Of a stretch of 64,000 nucleotides of DNA, positions 9,458 to 24,550 are shown one piece after another (within the stretch, counting starts at the first letter, position 1; each line of letters begins with the position of its first letter). Origin of the DNA: Merluccius polli. Taxonomy: Eukaryota; Chordata; Actinopteri; Gadiformes; Merlucciidae. The notes beneath the pieces were generated by a model. That model was given only the letters and a program-made list of their open reading frames with translations, did not search any database and was not told the DNA's origin. Where the stretch lies: the NCBI GenBank assembly GCA_030340625.1, contig JAOPHQ010004847.1, positions 231,501 to 295,500 on the forward strand, in the 5' to 3' direction. Position numbers and translations under genes: made by a program.

Positions 9458-10700
9458 TCTCGGCGTGGTTTTGCCGTTGCCATGCCGACGTTCCAAGAGA
9501 ACCGCAATGCTAAGTCTCTCAGGAAAAACCCTTCGCTCTGCAAGGACTGCGAACACTGTCATGAGAAGGGCTGGTAGTAACGAGCCAAGCTGTCTGTGAA
9601 CGGAAGAAACCTAATTTATACAACATGTATCATGTCTTTGGTAACTCGAGGTTCATTACAAGTACTGCTTTTTGTTCTTTCTTTCTACTCTGGGGAAAAT
9701 GGAGGAATGTTGTTCCTTCTCTGCCACTTGACTGACATCATCAAAATCAGAAGCATACCTCATGCTAAGATGAGTCACACCGATCTACTGTACTCTACTG
9801 TACGGAAACACAAGCCATGTTTTTATTGTGGCACCGGGTTGAGGAGTGTCAGTGACTAATTATCTTGTTAAACAACATAGTTGTATTTGGTATTTGAGGC
9901 ACTTATGGCACAATGGCACTTATTAACTTTGTAAGTTCCCTATTTTATTACTGGTGGATCATGGTGCGATAAGACAATTATCTTGAAATCTTCCAATAGT
10001 TTTTCTTAGCACTTCCTGTTCCGTCCCCCTAGCGTGTATCTTTTTCTATCTTCCTCGTTCCCAATGTACTCGGGATGAGTACAAGACGAGCATCCATTTG
10101 CTTTGCTTAGGAAAAGAAACAACAGAAGTGCAGTCATCATAATGTCTCCACCCAAATCTAAGTCGTCTAAAAGGACCACCCGGTTTTTGTTTATTGTAGT
10201 TGAGTGTAGCACGAAGGCGTAGGAAAATATCCAGGATAGTTTATTATTCACTATTGAATCTATGACAGCATTGTTAAGTAGCAAGATCATATAAAACACA
10301 GCATTGCACATCTGTGTACTTGATATGTAGTGATGCAGTGTAGCCAGCACCTGTCCTGAAACAATCTGAGTGCCTTCGTGGCGCTGGAAAGTCCAGAAAG
10401 GACACTCGCAACATCATAATGCTATTTCCTTTATTTCTCTCTAAGCACACATAGTGCAATTAAACACACAATATGTCTTTATCTGCCCCAAAAGTAAACA
10501 GGATGTTACTTCTGATTTTAATCTTGTCCATGATGACAAACTCTGCTGCTATCTGACAACTCTGTTTTGAGAAGCCTGAGCACAGGTTTTACATAGTGTT
10601 GTATGTTTTAAAAAAGAAGAAGCTGCAAATGAAAAAATATATATATATGCTTATTTATTGTGTACAAAATGTTAAATAAAGATTATTGTCAACAATAATC
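9458..10700 (+). other. cdkn1a: cdkn1a 3' UTR with AATAAA
   Basis: About 1.2 kb of AT-rich non-coding sequence with AU-rich words (ttatttattg at 10651-10660) ends at a canonical AATAAA at 10675-10680, followed by a GT-rich stretch. Long AU-bearing 3' UTRs are usual for p21 mRNAs. The exact end is inferred. Confidence 0.6.
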
Positions 10701-11029
10701 CTGGACTGGTCTGCGTTTATTTGCTTTACTGACGGATGTCATTGTACAATGTGTGTGAATAGTGGATTTCCTTAAATCTCAAATATTCTGCCTCTGATTG
10801 GCTGGCTCTCATAAACGAAACATGTACAATAGAGAAAACATCACGTTGAGAAAACCCTGTGTTATTGCTGCTGTAGCCTAGACCTTGATTCCAGATTTTA
10901 TATAAAGGGTAACAGTGATGATTGACGCACCGGGACTTGGCCTCAGACAGCGCCGCACGCCATGCCGTTGCTGTTGAAGCTCACCACCAGGCTTCAGGCT
11001 CCAGGGCCGATCTGCAGTTTACTGACCCA

Positions 11030-11128
11030 CCCCCCCCCCCCCCCCCCCCCCCCCCTTGGCAGTTTACGGACCGCCCCCCCCCCCCCCCCCCCCCCCCCCC
11101 TCCTGCTATCCACCCCCCCCCCCCCCCC
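11030..11128. repeat. three poly-C tracts
   Basis: C runs at 11030-11055, 11074-11100 and 11113-11128 are separated by short related spacers (ttggcagtttacggaccg; tcctgctatcca). The word cagtttac precedes two of them, suggesting local duplication. On the minus strand they are G tracts with quadruplex potential. Confidence 0.9.
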
Positions 11129-11129
11129 A

Positions 11130-11823
11130 GTGGATCATGCCGAGTATTTATTTGGGTTTTTTTTAAGGGATAAAAGGGCCGTAATAGGCCCTGACACAAT
11201 CTCTGCGGTTTTCCCCATCCACCCCACCCCTCCCTACCCATCCCTCGTCCCATCCCCCGCCTCTCCCCCATGGCCCGGGCTGAAAGGCTCTCGCACGCAT
11301 GCGCTAAGCTGTCCACCCCCCCCCCTCCCTTTCCCTCCATCATCTGTCCCTCAGCTACAACATCCATTACAGGGCAGGATGGCTAGCGGTTGCATTTAGA
11401 AAGGAAACAGGGAGGGAGGGAGAGAGCGAGCGAGAGACAGAGACACAGAGAGAGAGAGAGAGACAGAGAGACAGATAGAGAGAGAAGGGGAGGGAGGGAG
11501 GCAGGGCGGGAGAGTGGGAAACAGAGGCAGTGGAAAGCGGTTCATAATACAAAGGGGAGAGGGGAGAACTAGATCAGAGGGCAGCAGAGCCGCGGCGGAG
11601 ACTGCAGACATCTTTGCGTCCACAATGGAGCGTGAAGATGTAGTGAAGCGATAGCAACGGCAGACATTGGGGAGGGTTAAAAACATCTGAGCCGGGGAGG
11701 GGGGGGGGGGGGGGGGGGGCGCTCCTGTGCGAGTGCCGGCAGGGGGGGAGGAGAGAGAGAGAAAAGGATGGGCCTCTGACACACACTTGCAATGGCACTG
11801 CCAACCTTGGATTAAACAGTATG
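11130..11823 (+). promoter_or_regulatory. tmcc2: tmcc2 5' region and candidate first exon ending in ATG
   Basis: CpG-bearing, purine-rich ((GA)n at 11405-11500) leader-like sequence, interrupted by a 21-G run at 11699-11719. It ends aaacagtATG|gtaacg: an ATG at 11821-11823 immediately followed by a GT donor. Joining it to the exon at 13515 (which begins CTG GAT AAG) keeps phase 0, so translation could start M-L-D-K-S-E-V. A short upstream ORF (ATG 11792, TAA 11813-11815) precedes it. The start is a proposal, not proven. Confidence 0.4.
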
Positions 11824-12776
11824 GTAACGTTCCTAATTTAATCTATTGTTGCTCTGTTGCTTTTCCTGCTCATCCTATTGTGTTGTGCCTCTGTGCTTGT
11901 GCTTGTGGACGGCCAGCCTCTCATTTCTCATGGTGTCGTACTGTATGTCCCCCCCTCCTCCCATGCCTCCCCCCCCCCCCCCCCCCTAACCCTCATGGGT
12001 CCACCCTTCGCCTCTCTTAATTTTCTGTCTTATTTTGTGTTGTTGGTTCCCCAGACATCTGTGATCTCCATCACCATCTCCACTCCGCTTCTGCACTGGC
12101 GTCTGAGCGTCTAAGCCATCATGGACCTCAGCCTGTGGTTTTGCCAACGCCGTCGGATGTGAGCATCGGCCATTGCTGTCTGTTTTCACCCGTGTTGGTT
12201 TTCTCGTCTGTCTTGCCTGTTTCATTCAAAACATACGTGAGATAGGTGTTCTTTGCGTGTGCATGACATTCCTCTCCGAGGGAGTTTATGCCTTCTGCAT
12301 AAAGCAACACATGACTTCCCGCCGTGTCGCCTTGTCGATTTAGACGGCTCCCCCACAGGGACCGCAGTCATTAATTTTCTCTCTCTTTTCCATTCGGACA
12401 ACTTGTTTGTTGGGAAAATATACCGTGCACAGGGACACTGCCGCTTCGTGCATCCAGGCATCAGATGCCTTTCTCGGGGTGCACGGCGGAGGGATTAGCA
12501 TCAGGCTGTGAGGTGTTTAGTGTCATGTGTCTGCGTGAGGTCCTGTTTGCAGGCTCTGATTACAGTGTTTAGACGTCTGTCTGGGCTGCAGAGGGTGGTT
12601 AACAAATCACCCATCCTCATGGCACCACACACACACACACACACACACACACAGCCCATGCATGACAGACACACATGACAGCTCGAGACGTGCTGTTTAA
12701 AGATTGAACATGTATGGGAGTGTTTGTTTGGGGGGGGGGGGGGGGGGGGCAGTTGCATTTTAATTTGCATGCAGAT

Positions 12777-13128
12777 GAGTTAAGATGATCTTCTTTTGAA
12801 TGATTTATTCATCCTCTGATACAAACACTCTGGAGCAAACTGCAATGAGTCATGTGTAAAACCGTCCTGTTAAGGCGAGACTAGAGTATGTTTTGTACCA
12901 GGGGAGCAGAGGATTTCTATATGAATGTTGAGAAATCATGCATGTCCTCAAACGTGCATTGAAATGCGTCAAGTTAGCATGAGTTGAAATCCTTTTGCCA
13001 ACAAACTTGATCTTCTCTCGTCAGATTTAACAGGACAAAAAAAACACTATGTATCTCAATTCATCAGTGTACACTCAAATCCACTCCTGCTGTTTTACAC
13101 ATCTGGTTCTGGTGTTGAAACTGCATTA
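12777..13128. repeat. 350-bp direct duplication, copy A
   Basis: Nearly identical to 16461-16814 over about 350 bases, for example tacaaacactctggagcaaa, ggcgagactagagtatgtt and tgtatctcaattcatcagtg in the same order. Differences are scattered substitutions and one short indel. This copy lies in the intron before tmcc2 exon 13515-13952. No coding or TIR structure seen. Confidence 0.9.
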
Positions 13129-13514
13129 TTCAAAGCTTGAACTTGATACGTTTGCAGAACATAGTAATAATCGCAATGGATATCCTCATATATCTAATGG
13201 ACATTCACATGTTGACCATGTATTGGGTCCATATTAACCTATTAATATATCATCCGTCGTAAGGTCTCCCCTTGTGGCTGTGCAGTCTGGCTCTGTGTAC
13301 CGTATACCGCAATTCCAACACAATGAGGTTGAACACAACGTGTGACATTACACTCAGAAGTGCATGTTGGTATATGTAGCTCTAAGACGTAATATACATT
13401 GAAATATACATTAAAAAAAAAAAGCATCATCCAACTGCCACTTGTATCGAAAACCACCACGGGCCTCACCTGACCCCCTGACCCTCTCTCTCTCTCCCCC
13501 CTCCTCCTCGACAG

Positions 13515-15731
13515 CTGGATAAGAGTGAGGTGACATCTCTCGGACTGCCTCCCACCACCAGCCATGGCGGCTCCGACACCAACATCAGCGTGGACAGCGC
13601 GGCGGGGCCGGCGGGGGTTGCGGGGGCAGCAGCAGCGGCGGCGGCGGCATCCGGAGCGGCGGTGGCGGGCGGGACCGAGAGCTCGGGGATCCCGGAACCC
13701 CAGCGCACGCGCGCGGCCCTGGAGCACCTGCAGCAGAAGATCCTGAAGATCACCGAGCAGATCCGCGTGGAGCAGGAGGCGCGCGACGACAACGTGGCCG
13801 AGTACCTCAAGTTGGCCCACAACGCCGACAAGCAGCAGGCCTCGCGCATCAAGCAGGTGTTCGAGAAGAAGAACCAGAAGTCGGCGCAGACCATCGCTCA
13901 CTTGCACAAGAAGCTCGAACACTATCACAAGAAGTTGAAGGAGATTGAACAGGTATGTGTCTCTGGGAAAAGAAAGAAAAAAAAAAGCGAGCACCTGTCT
14001 ACTCACGTGTATAAACACAACTAACAATATAACCGTATACACTTGTATATAAAGCACATTAGAGGATGTACACAATAGTAAACATTTGGATTGGGATTAC
14101 AATTGGGTGCAGCACATTTTCTTATTTTAGGTCCCCCCCCCCCACCCACCTGACCTTTTGGGCCTTGAAGACATAAAGCTCCACTTGCGGCCTTAATACA
14201 CTGCGCACATACACCGCTAAACATCATTTGTCTGCCGTTTAACGCTCCCATTACCTTCCGCCGTCCCTCCTCTCCGCAGAACGGGCCGGCGCGGCAGCCT
14301 AAGGATGTGCTGCGGGACATGCAGCAGGGTTTAAAGGACGTGGGCGCCAACGTACGCGCGGGAATAAGTGGCTTCGGCGGCGGCGTGGTCGAGGGGGTCA
14401 AAGGGAGCGTGTCCGCGTTGACCCACACGGCCGTGGTCTCCAAGCCCCGGGAGTTCGCCAGTCTCATCCGCAACAAGTTTGGCAGCGCCGACAACATCGC
14501 CCACCTCAAGGACACGCTAGAGGACGGAGTGGGCGGCAACGCCGAGGACGCGCTCACCCCTCGCGCGCTGAGCGGCAGCGCCACCTTGGTCTCCAGCCCC
14601 AAGTACGGCAGCGACGACGAGTGCTCCACTGCCAGCTCCGGCTCGGGAGTAGGCAGCAACTCGGGAGGCGCCGGTGGAGGAGGAGGAGGAGGAGGAACAG
14701 GAACAGGAGGAGGAACAGGAGGAGGAACAGGAACAGGAGGAGGAGGAACAGGAGGAGGAGGAGGAGGAACAGGAGGAGGCATGTCAGGGTTAGCGCCCAC
14801 GATGGGCAGTCCCAGGCTGGACGGACACCACCACCACCACCACCACCATCACATGCACAGCTCCTGGGACGCACTGCTGGAGGGCCTGCAGGAGATCAAG
14901 GCCAGCCAGGCCCACATGGAGGACGCCATTGAGGACATGAAGAGCCAGCTGCAGAGCGACTACTCCTACATGACCCAGTGCTTGCAGGAGGAGAGATACA
15001 GGTAGGGCCCCACCTTGCACAGTACGCAACGCAAGGCCAAGTCTCCACCACCCATTCATTCATTGCACAATAAGAATAACGTACACACTTCTTCTTACTT
15101 TCGCCTCCATTTTACGTGACGTGTACGTCTTCAGCGAGCGTTCTCGTGTTTCTGTCTCTGTCCGGTGTGGTTCAGGTACGAGCGGCTCGAGGAGCAGCTG
15201 AACGATCTCACAGAGCTGCACCAGAACGAGATGACCAACCTCAAACAGGAGCTGGCCAGCATGGAGGAGAAAGTGGCCTATCAGTCCTATGAACGGGCCA
15301 GAGACATACAGGTAGCGAATCGCGATGAAAAACACCCGATGATGTTGGAAACTCAATGAGAGTATTAATACACAGTTAATACAAAATAGGTTAATCTCAA
15401 CGATTTTGTCATTTAGCCCCTAAATGACAAAAGTCCCTAATGACGACTACCGATGGAACTGCTGATGGAAGTACAATGCATCTCTTCTCCTTGTGCGAGA
15501 GAGTAATGTTTTTGTATAATGGGTCCCTGCCAAATAAATTTAATCAGCTAAACTAAACTCCCAAACCGAAAGGTATTGGGTTCGATTCCCCAATGTCCGC
15601 AACCTACCTGTATATGCCCTTCTGTAGCAAGACACCGAACCTCATACCGTCTCCTTATAATGACGTGTATCCCAATCTATCCATCAGTCGCTTTGGATAA
15701 AAGCGCCTGCTCAATAATCCTAAAAATAGTA

Positions 15732-15769
<38 letters not shown>

Positions 15770-16084
15770 GTACCGGACCACCAGGAGGCCGTGGAGTCGT
15801 GTCTGACCCGCATCACCAAGCTGGAGCTGCAGCAGCAGCAGCAGCAGGTGGTGCAGCTGGAGGGCGTGGAGAACGCCAACGCCCGCGCCCTGCTGGGCAA
15901 GCTCATCAACGTCATCCTGGCCCTCATGGCCGTGCTGCTGGTGTTCGTGTCCACGCTGGCCAACTTCATCACCCCGCTGATGAAGACGCGGACGCGGGTG
16001 GCGACCACCGTCCTGCTCACCCTGCTGCTGTTCATCCTGTGGAAGCACTGGGACTTCTGGGAACCTTGGTTGGTGCCCAGCTGA
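13515..16084 (+). CDS. tmcc2: tmcc2, transmembrane and coiled-coil domain protein 2 (5' end unresolved)
   Basis: ER-associated coiled-coil membrane protein of the TMCC family. Exons 13515-13952, 14280-15001, 15176-15311 and 15785-16084 (TGA 16082-16084) join in phase and give 531 codons before any upstream exon. First exon: HLQQKILKITEQIRVEQEARDD coiled coil and KQVFEKKNQKSAQTIAHL. Second: QPKDVLRDMQQGLKDVGANV, SREFASLIRNKFGSADNIAHL-like block, KYGSDDECS. Last: Q6 tract, then two membrane segments, LINVILALMAVLLVFVSTLA and VLLTLLLFILW. Sequence detail fits TMCC2 better than TMCC1 or TMCC3. A glycine/threonine stretch (coded by GGA/ACA-rich DNA, 14670-14780) and a nine-histidine run (about 14828-14853) are low-complexity insertions. 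The long N-terminal exon of human TMCC2 is not in the window. No ATG is in frame in the first listed exon before exon 14280, so an upstream start exon is required. Confidence 0.93.
15555..15728 (+). mobile_element. tRNA-derived SINE (V-SINE type) in tmcc2 intron
   Basis: Contains a B-box-like gggttcgattccccaat at about 15578-15594 and the conserved fish SINE tail word cgctttggataaaagcgcct at 15690-15710. It is followed by a (GT)n array (15737-15768) that reaches to within 20 bases of the acceptor of the last tmcc2 exon. Confidence 0.7.
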
Positions 16085-16460
16085 ACACACACACACACAC
16101 ACAGAACACACACACACACACACACACACACGAGACTGCCGTCTGAGAGACCTGTAGATACGCTCTGTGAGGGTGAGGATGCAGCGAATGACGCAGAAGA
16201 AGAGAGAAACAAATTCTGTTGCAGTTGAAAAGGGTCATTTGAGCTTCATGGACCAAAAGTGCTCAGACCACATTTTATTGTGTATTGAAAGTAAGACTTG
16301 TGTTTACAAAGACAAGAAGCATTAAAGAAATAAAAACTAAAAAAACTGCCTGGTCACGTTCAGCCACACTACCATGTTGTCCACCTGTTCTAATATATTG
16401 ATGTGAATCACTCTGTCTACATGACATAGCAGTCGTTACATTTTTATTGCTTGAAGAAAA
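16085..16460 (+). other. tmcc2: tmcc2 3' UTR with (AC)n and poly(A) signal
   Basis: Two (AC) arrays (16086-16102 and 16106-16131) directly follow the stop. ATTAAA at 16321-16326 and AATAAA at 16329-16334 are the likely poly(A) signals, so the 3' UTR is about 260 bases. Confidence 0.6.
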
Positions 16461-16814
16461 AGTTAAGATCTTTTTTTAATGATTTTTTTGTCCTCTGATA
16501 CAAACACTCTGGAGCAAACTGCAATGAGTCATGTGGAAAACAGTCCTGTTAAGGCGAGACTAGAGTATGTTGTGTACCAGGGGAGCAGAGGATTTTTAAA
16601 TGAATGTTGAGAACTCATGCATGTCCTCAAACGTGCATTGAAATGCGTTAAGTTAGCATGAGTTGAAATCCTTTTGCTAACAAACGTTCTTGATCTTCTC
16701 TCATCAGATTTAACAGGACAAAAAAAATGCTATGTATCTCAATTCATCAGTGTACACTCAATTCCACTCCTGCTGTTTTACACATCTAGTTCTGGTGTTG
16801 AAACTGTGCTTTCA
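16461..16814. repeat. 350-bp direct duplication, copy B
   Basis: Second copy of the 12777-13128 segment, same orientation, about 3.69 kb downstream, just past the tmcc2 poly(A) signal. The copies together bracket the visible tmcc2 coding exons. Confidence 0.9.
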
Positions 16815-19390
16815 AATGCATACTTTTGTCTTTTACGTGTGCTTCAATATACAACTTTCAATGGCCAGATACATTTCTGTGGAAAGAAAAGAGATTCAGA
16901 TCATTTCTGTCCAGAAATGCTATGTTATAATATAATATTATAGGATTGCAAGTATTCTATTAGGTTTCATTACACTGGCATGTCAGTTTATTGTCTCAAA
17001 GTTTATATCCAGTTTGCAAAATTACTCTTTGAGTCTCAATAAAGAGTTTCTTATTAGATTGATCTTGAATATATCTTCATCTATTAAGGTTTTATTAATA
17101 TACTAAATTGTTCCTCTTTAGATTTGCATCTCTTACATTAGTTGAAAATTGTCCCGGTATCTATATTTATATACATAGCACATAAAATACACACTAACAA
17201 AAACACACACACGTTTTTGTTAGAGAGCAAACCAGGAAGCCGCATTCTACTTTTGTAAATGAGATGAACGTCTCATCACACGTTCGCTGTACATTTCTAA
17301 ATACAAACAATCTGCAAAATAAAGGCTTGCATTTCTTAAAGGATATGTTCTAATAGGATGCCTCCAAAAGTCCATAAGAATATATATGATTTTATTTTGT
17401 TTAATCTTTAGTTCATAATAAAGCATTGATTGAAGACATAAGGCACTGATGCTGAGAAGTGTATGTAGTCCAAAGGTGATGGATGTTGACTCTTTGTTCT
17501 AAATAGAATAGAAATACATATAAATAGTATTATCTGTCTAAAACACCTTTCACTTGTTTTAACTGTAATAAATTGGAAAACTACTCTTTACAGCGTACAA
17601 ATAGAAAATAAAATCTTAGATTGCATAGTTAAATGTCTAAAACCCCAATATCCCAAGAAACTCGGTTTCCACCAGCTTACATTTAGTCTTGGGTTTGAAT
17701 CTTAAAGAGGGGATTACAGAAGTGGGATTAATGGGAGACTTCAGATAAACTGGGTATCCTTTCGCTAATCCAGACGATTATTGCCTGTGCCTGACATCAG
17801 TGGCAGTGATGGTACAAAACCGGTAAATAGACTGGTGAGATTGTGCTCTTGCTGATGTATGCAAACTACAAAGTAAACATGAGATTTGTGGCTTCCTCCG
17901 TGTAATTTATCAGGGATGTTATGCGTCGTGTGGGTGCTTTGGTCGATCTACATGCACAGCTGCCGGTGTGAATATTTGAGCATTTCATCATCATTCCGTC
18001 TTTTCTACAATGTTTATTTGAACAGTGAAATGACCTAATGAAGGAATCTTATGTCCCACTCGCTATAGTGCCCACCACATATACACACAGAGTATTTCAA
18101 TACCGTTTTGTCATTTTTAATAACTATCTTCAGGCAAGAACCATTAGACCATTACATGTATTACAGTTTTCTTACAGTACAAGACAAAACGTAAGGACAT
18201 GGGGGGCCAGTGGAAGGGCCATACCTGACCGCTAAAAAGTAAGACATTCATCGTCATTAGATTGTTCCAACTTATAGAGTTCACAAAAGGTACTTCGCAT
18301 TTGACTCGTATCAAATACGTTAACACTTGATTACCTCTCAAATTCTAGAGAACTTGATAGAAACAGCAGAGTAGAAAAAAAACATTGTATTACAAGCCGA
18401 AGAATTCCTGATTTGTATCTTAATTTCCCGTTGAGATTTAAAACGTACAATATATTGCTTTCAGGTGCTCAACTTGGATAGTCATGGTTACCCATAATCT
18501 CCAGAAAAAAAACGACAACATTCTTCAGTATGTCAAAGTCTGCCCGGCTCCTTTGTTCGATCCGCTGCGTGTGGAGCAGAGGTGCAGCCCAGGCCAAACT
18601 AGTCTAACGTTTCAATCGGGCAGAAGAGCAAGCTGCCAGGGAGTTGGGTGTCTAGAAAACACAAAGATAGGACCTGCAATGATACCTCCTCGACAGTGCA
18701 GCCTGCCTTGACTCTCAAACCCACTTCTCGTGGACGGGAAACATAAATTGGAGGATGTTTACAACCCAAAACAAAACGAACAAAAAATAATAATAATCTG
18801 AACATCAATTTGTTCATTTATGATAGCCCAAACCAAGGCCTCAAGGCTAAGACACAGTATTCAGTCACAGCAGTACAATTGAGGAGAGTACAAGATGCAA
18901 ACACAAACGACACATGGATTAGTACTAAAACTTGCCCCTGGGCTGACTTTTCACAATTGAAAAAAGGACCATAATGGTGTAGGCTTGACTCATTACTGGA
19001 GATTCCCCTCTCTATTTAGTGTAAAACAGTGTATGGATTTAGTGGTCATTCAACATAATGCCATTTGTAGCCATTCATGTTGATGGATGATTGGAAAAAC
19101 AAAAACACTAACAAAATTTAAAAAAACTACAAGACATAGAAAATAAACCTTCAATCAGACCCATGAAGAGATGTTCTCGCCCAGTGTTTCCCTAAGTGGG
19201 AGGCGCAGTGAGATGGGATGGGAGATGGGATGGGGGGGGACGTTATTCATTTTTACAAAATGGGGGGCCTGACAAAAAGTTTGGGAGCCACTGTTGTGGC
19301 CAATGGGACGCAGATGGATAGAGTGCAAGCAAATGCATTCTAAAGTGCCAGTTTCTAATGTCTTATGACATTTTCTTATCGACGGTACCT
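16815..19390. other. AT-rich region without genes; possible long usp49 3' UTR
   Basis: No convincing coding exon on either strand. On the minus strand, which usp49 uses, AATAAA complements occur near 18013-18018 and about 17393, so the usp49 3' UTR could extend well into this stretch. Plus-strand AATAAA words near 17039 and 17322 are also present. Confidence 0.35.
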
Positions 19391-19750
19391 AGGGCTGGGC
19401 AATAATTCAATATTAACATTGATCATCTTTGAATGCTATTGTATCGTCATGAAATGAAGAGATCGACTTATCATGATACCCATTTCTGTAATATAAATGA
19501 ATTACGATGAGAAGTTGAGAAGTTAAAATGATCTAATATGAGGGTTGAAACGTCAGTGAGAAAGGAAAAGTAGTTTTAGTCCGATACCATACTATAAACT
19601 TCAATGTAATGATCCTCAGTTAGACTGTTTAGAATGGTATTTTGAATTCGTAAGCATATTGTTATATTTATCAATATTGTGTAAAATTCCCCATAAGTAT
19701 CGTGATAATACATTTTTCACCCAGCCCTATTCCATATCGCCCAGCCCTAA
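19391..19750. mobile_element. hAT-like MITE with 8-bp target duplication (family 1, copy 1)
   Basis: Starts agggctgggcaat and ends gcccagccctaa, giving short terminal inverted repeats. It is flanked on both sides by the perfect 8-bp direct repeat cggtacct (19383-19390 and 19751-19758). 8-bp duplications are typical of hAT elements. No transposase. Same family as 57258-57525. Confidence 0.85.
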
Positions 19751-20271
19751 CGGTACCTATGGCTGGTAATTTCTGTGGCTGGTTTTTCCACACATTTCCA
19801 ACATGAATGGCAGCGAATAATACAGAAAGCCATTACAAATCATGCACTCCATTTACACGGATGGACATGGAGACGTTAGATCTCCAGTAATGCGATCAGT
19901 CAAAATGACACTGGTCCATTAAAGAAAACTAAAATGGGAGGCAACATTGGTTCTGAATAGTTGTAGTACCAGGCAAAGGGTGATGCCTGACCCAAGCACA
20001 TGCCAGTGATGCTTAAATCATATGAATTGACAGTTTGGATCATCGTGGTTCCCCTCCTGTTCTGTACAAAGATCTCCATAGTAATGTCTTCATTAGTTCC
20101 AGAATCAATATTGCCTTCCAATGTAAAAGGTTCTGGAGCTCTCACATGGGTGTGCCTGCTGGGTCTCAGACTTAATAGATATGAGCATGATTTACTAAAG
20201 CCTGGACACACAGCAGGCTGGCGGACAACTGGGTCTCCATAGACTGTTCCCTGTTGTTCTAGTAGGTCTTA

Positions 20272-20510
20272 TGCCGTGTTCACACCAAACGCGAAGCACG
20301 ATTACCTACAAAGTCAACGCAAATAGACACAAATTTGTGTCAAGCGATGCAAAAGACGCAACGCGAATGGCGTGAACGACGCAAAACTTGTCATTCAAAG
20401 TTGAAATTGTAATCTTGAGCGGAAAATGTGCGTTGCGAGAGCCGCAAGTAAACGCATGATCAAACTTGCGCGAGGCCAAAATGTGCTTCGCGTTTGGTGT
20501 GAACATGGGA
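20272..20510. mobile_element. Harbinger-like MITE
   Basis: About 240 bp with near-perfect terminal inverted repeats of roughly 26 bases (left end begins tgccgtgttcacaccaaacg; the right end is its complement with two changes). It is flanked by TTA on both sides (20269-20271, 20511-20513), which fits the 3-bp duplication of PIF/Harbinger elements. Rich in CG. It lies 360 bases past the usp49 stop, probably in its 3' UTR. Confidence 0.75.
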
Positions 20511-20868
20511 TTAGTTGACTGAAATCTTCAATATGCAAAATGTTGTGCTTAACAACCTAACTGAAGAAATTCCAATTTTGCGTCAATGTGGGAAATCTTC
20601 TTCGCTACAATTCAGACCGCAATCATCTCTTTGGTAAGCCAAAGATAGGTCAACTAGGATTTTCATTGGGTATCATCTGCCAGTATTTTTGGTTGTATCT
20701 TGAGAGAACTATTAAGAAAAGGATTTGACCTTGTCGATGACCTTGTTATCATTTCTTCTAGCCCATCTTTTTAAATTAAAAAAAAAAGGTTGATGAAATG
20801 TCCTCCTGGAACATGCTGGCCAGCCCTTGATGGCGGTGTGGTAACAGTGGTCCTCAGAGAGCCAAGGC

Positions 20869-24550
<3,682 letters not shown>

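Noticed and set aside
12121..12158. ATG-opened exon (MDLSLWFCQRRR) as tmcc2 first coding exon
   Set aside because: Splicing from its GTGAGC donor to 13515 puts the next exon out of frame and gives a stop after six codons.
15575..15600. Second tRNA-like B box
   Set aside because: Followed by the SINE tail word ggataaaagcgcctgct; SINE, not tRNA.
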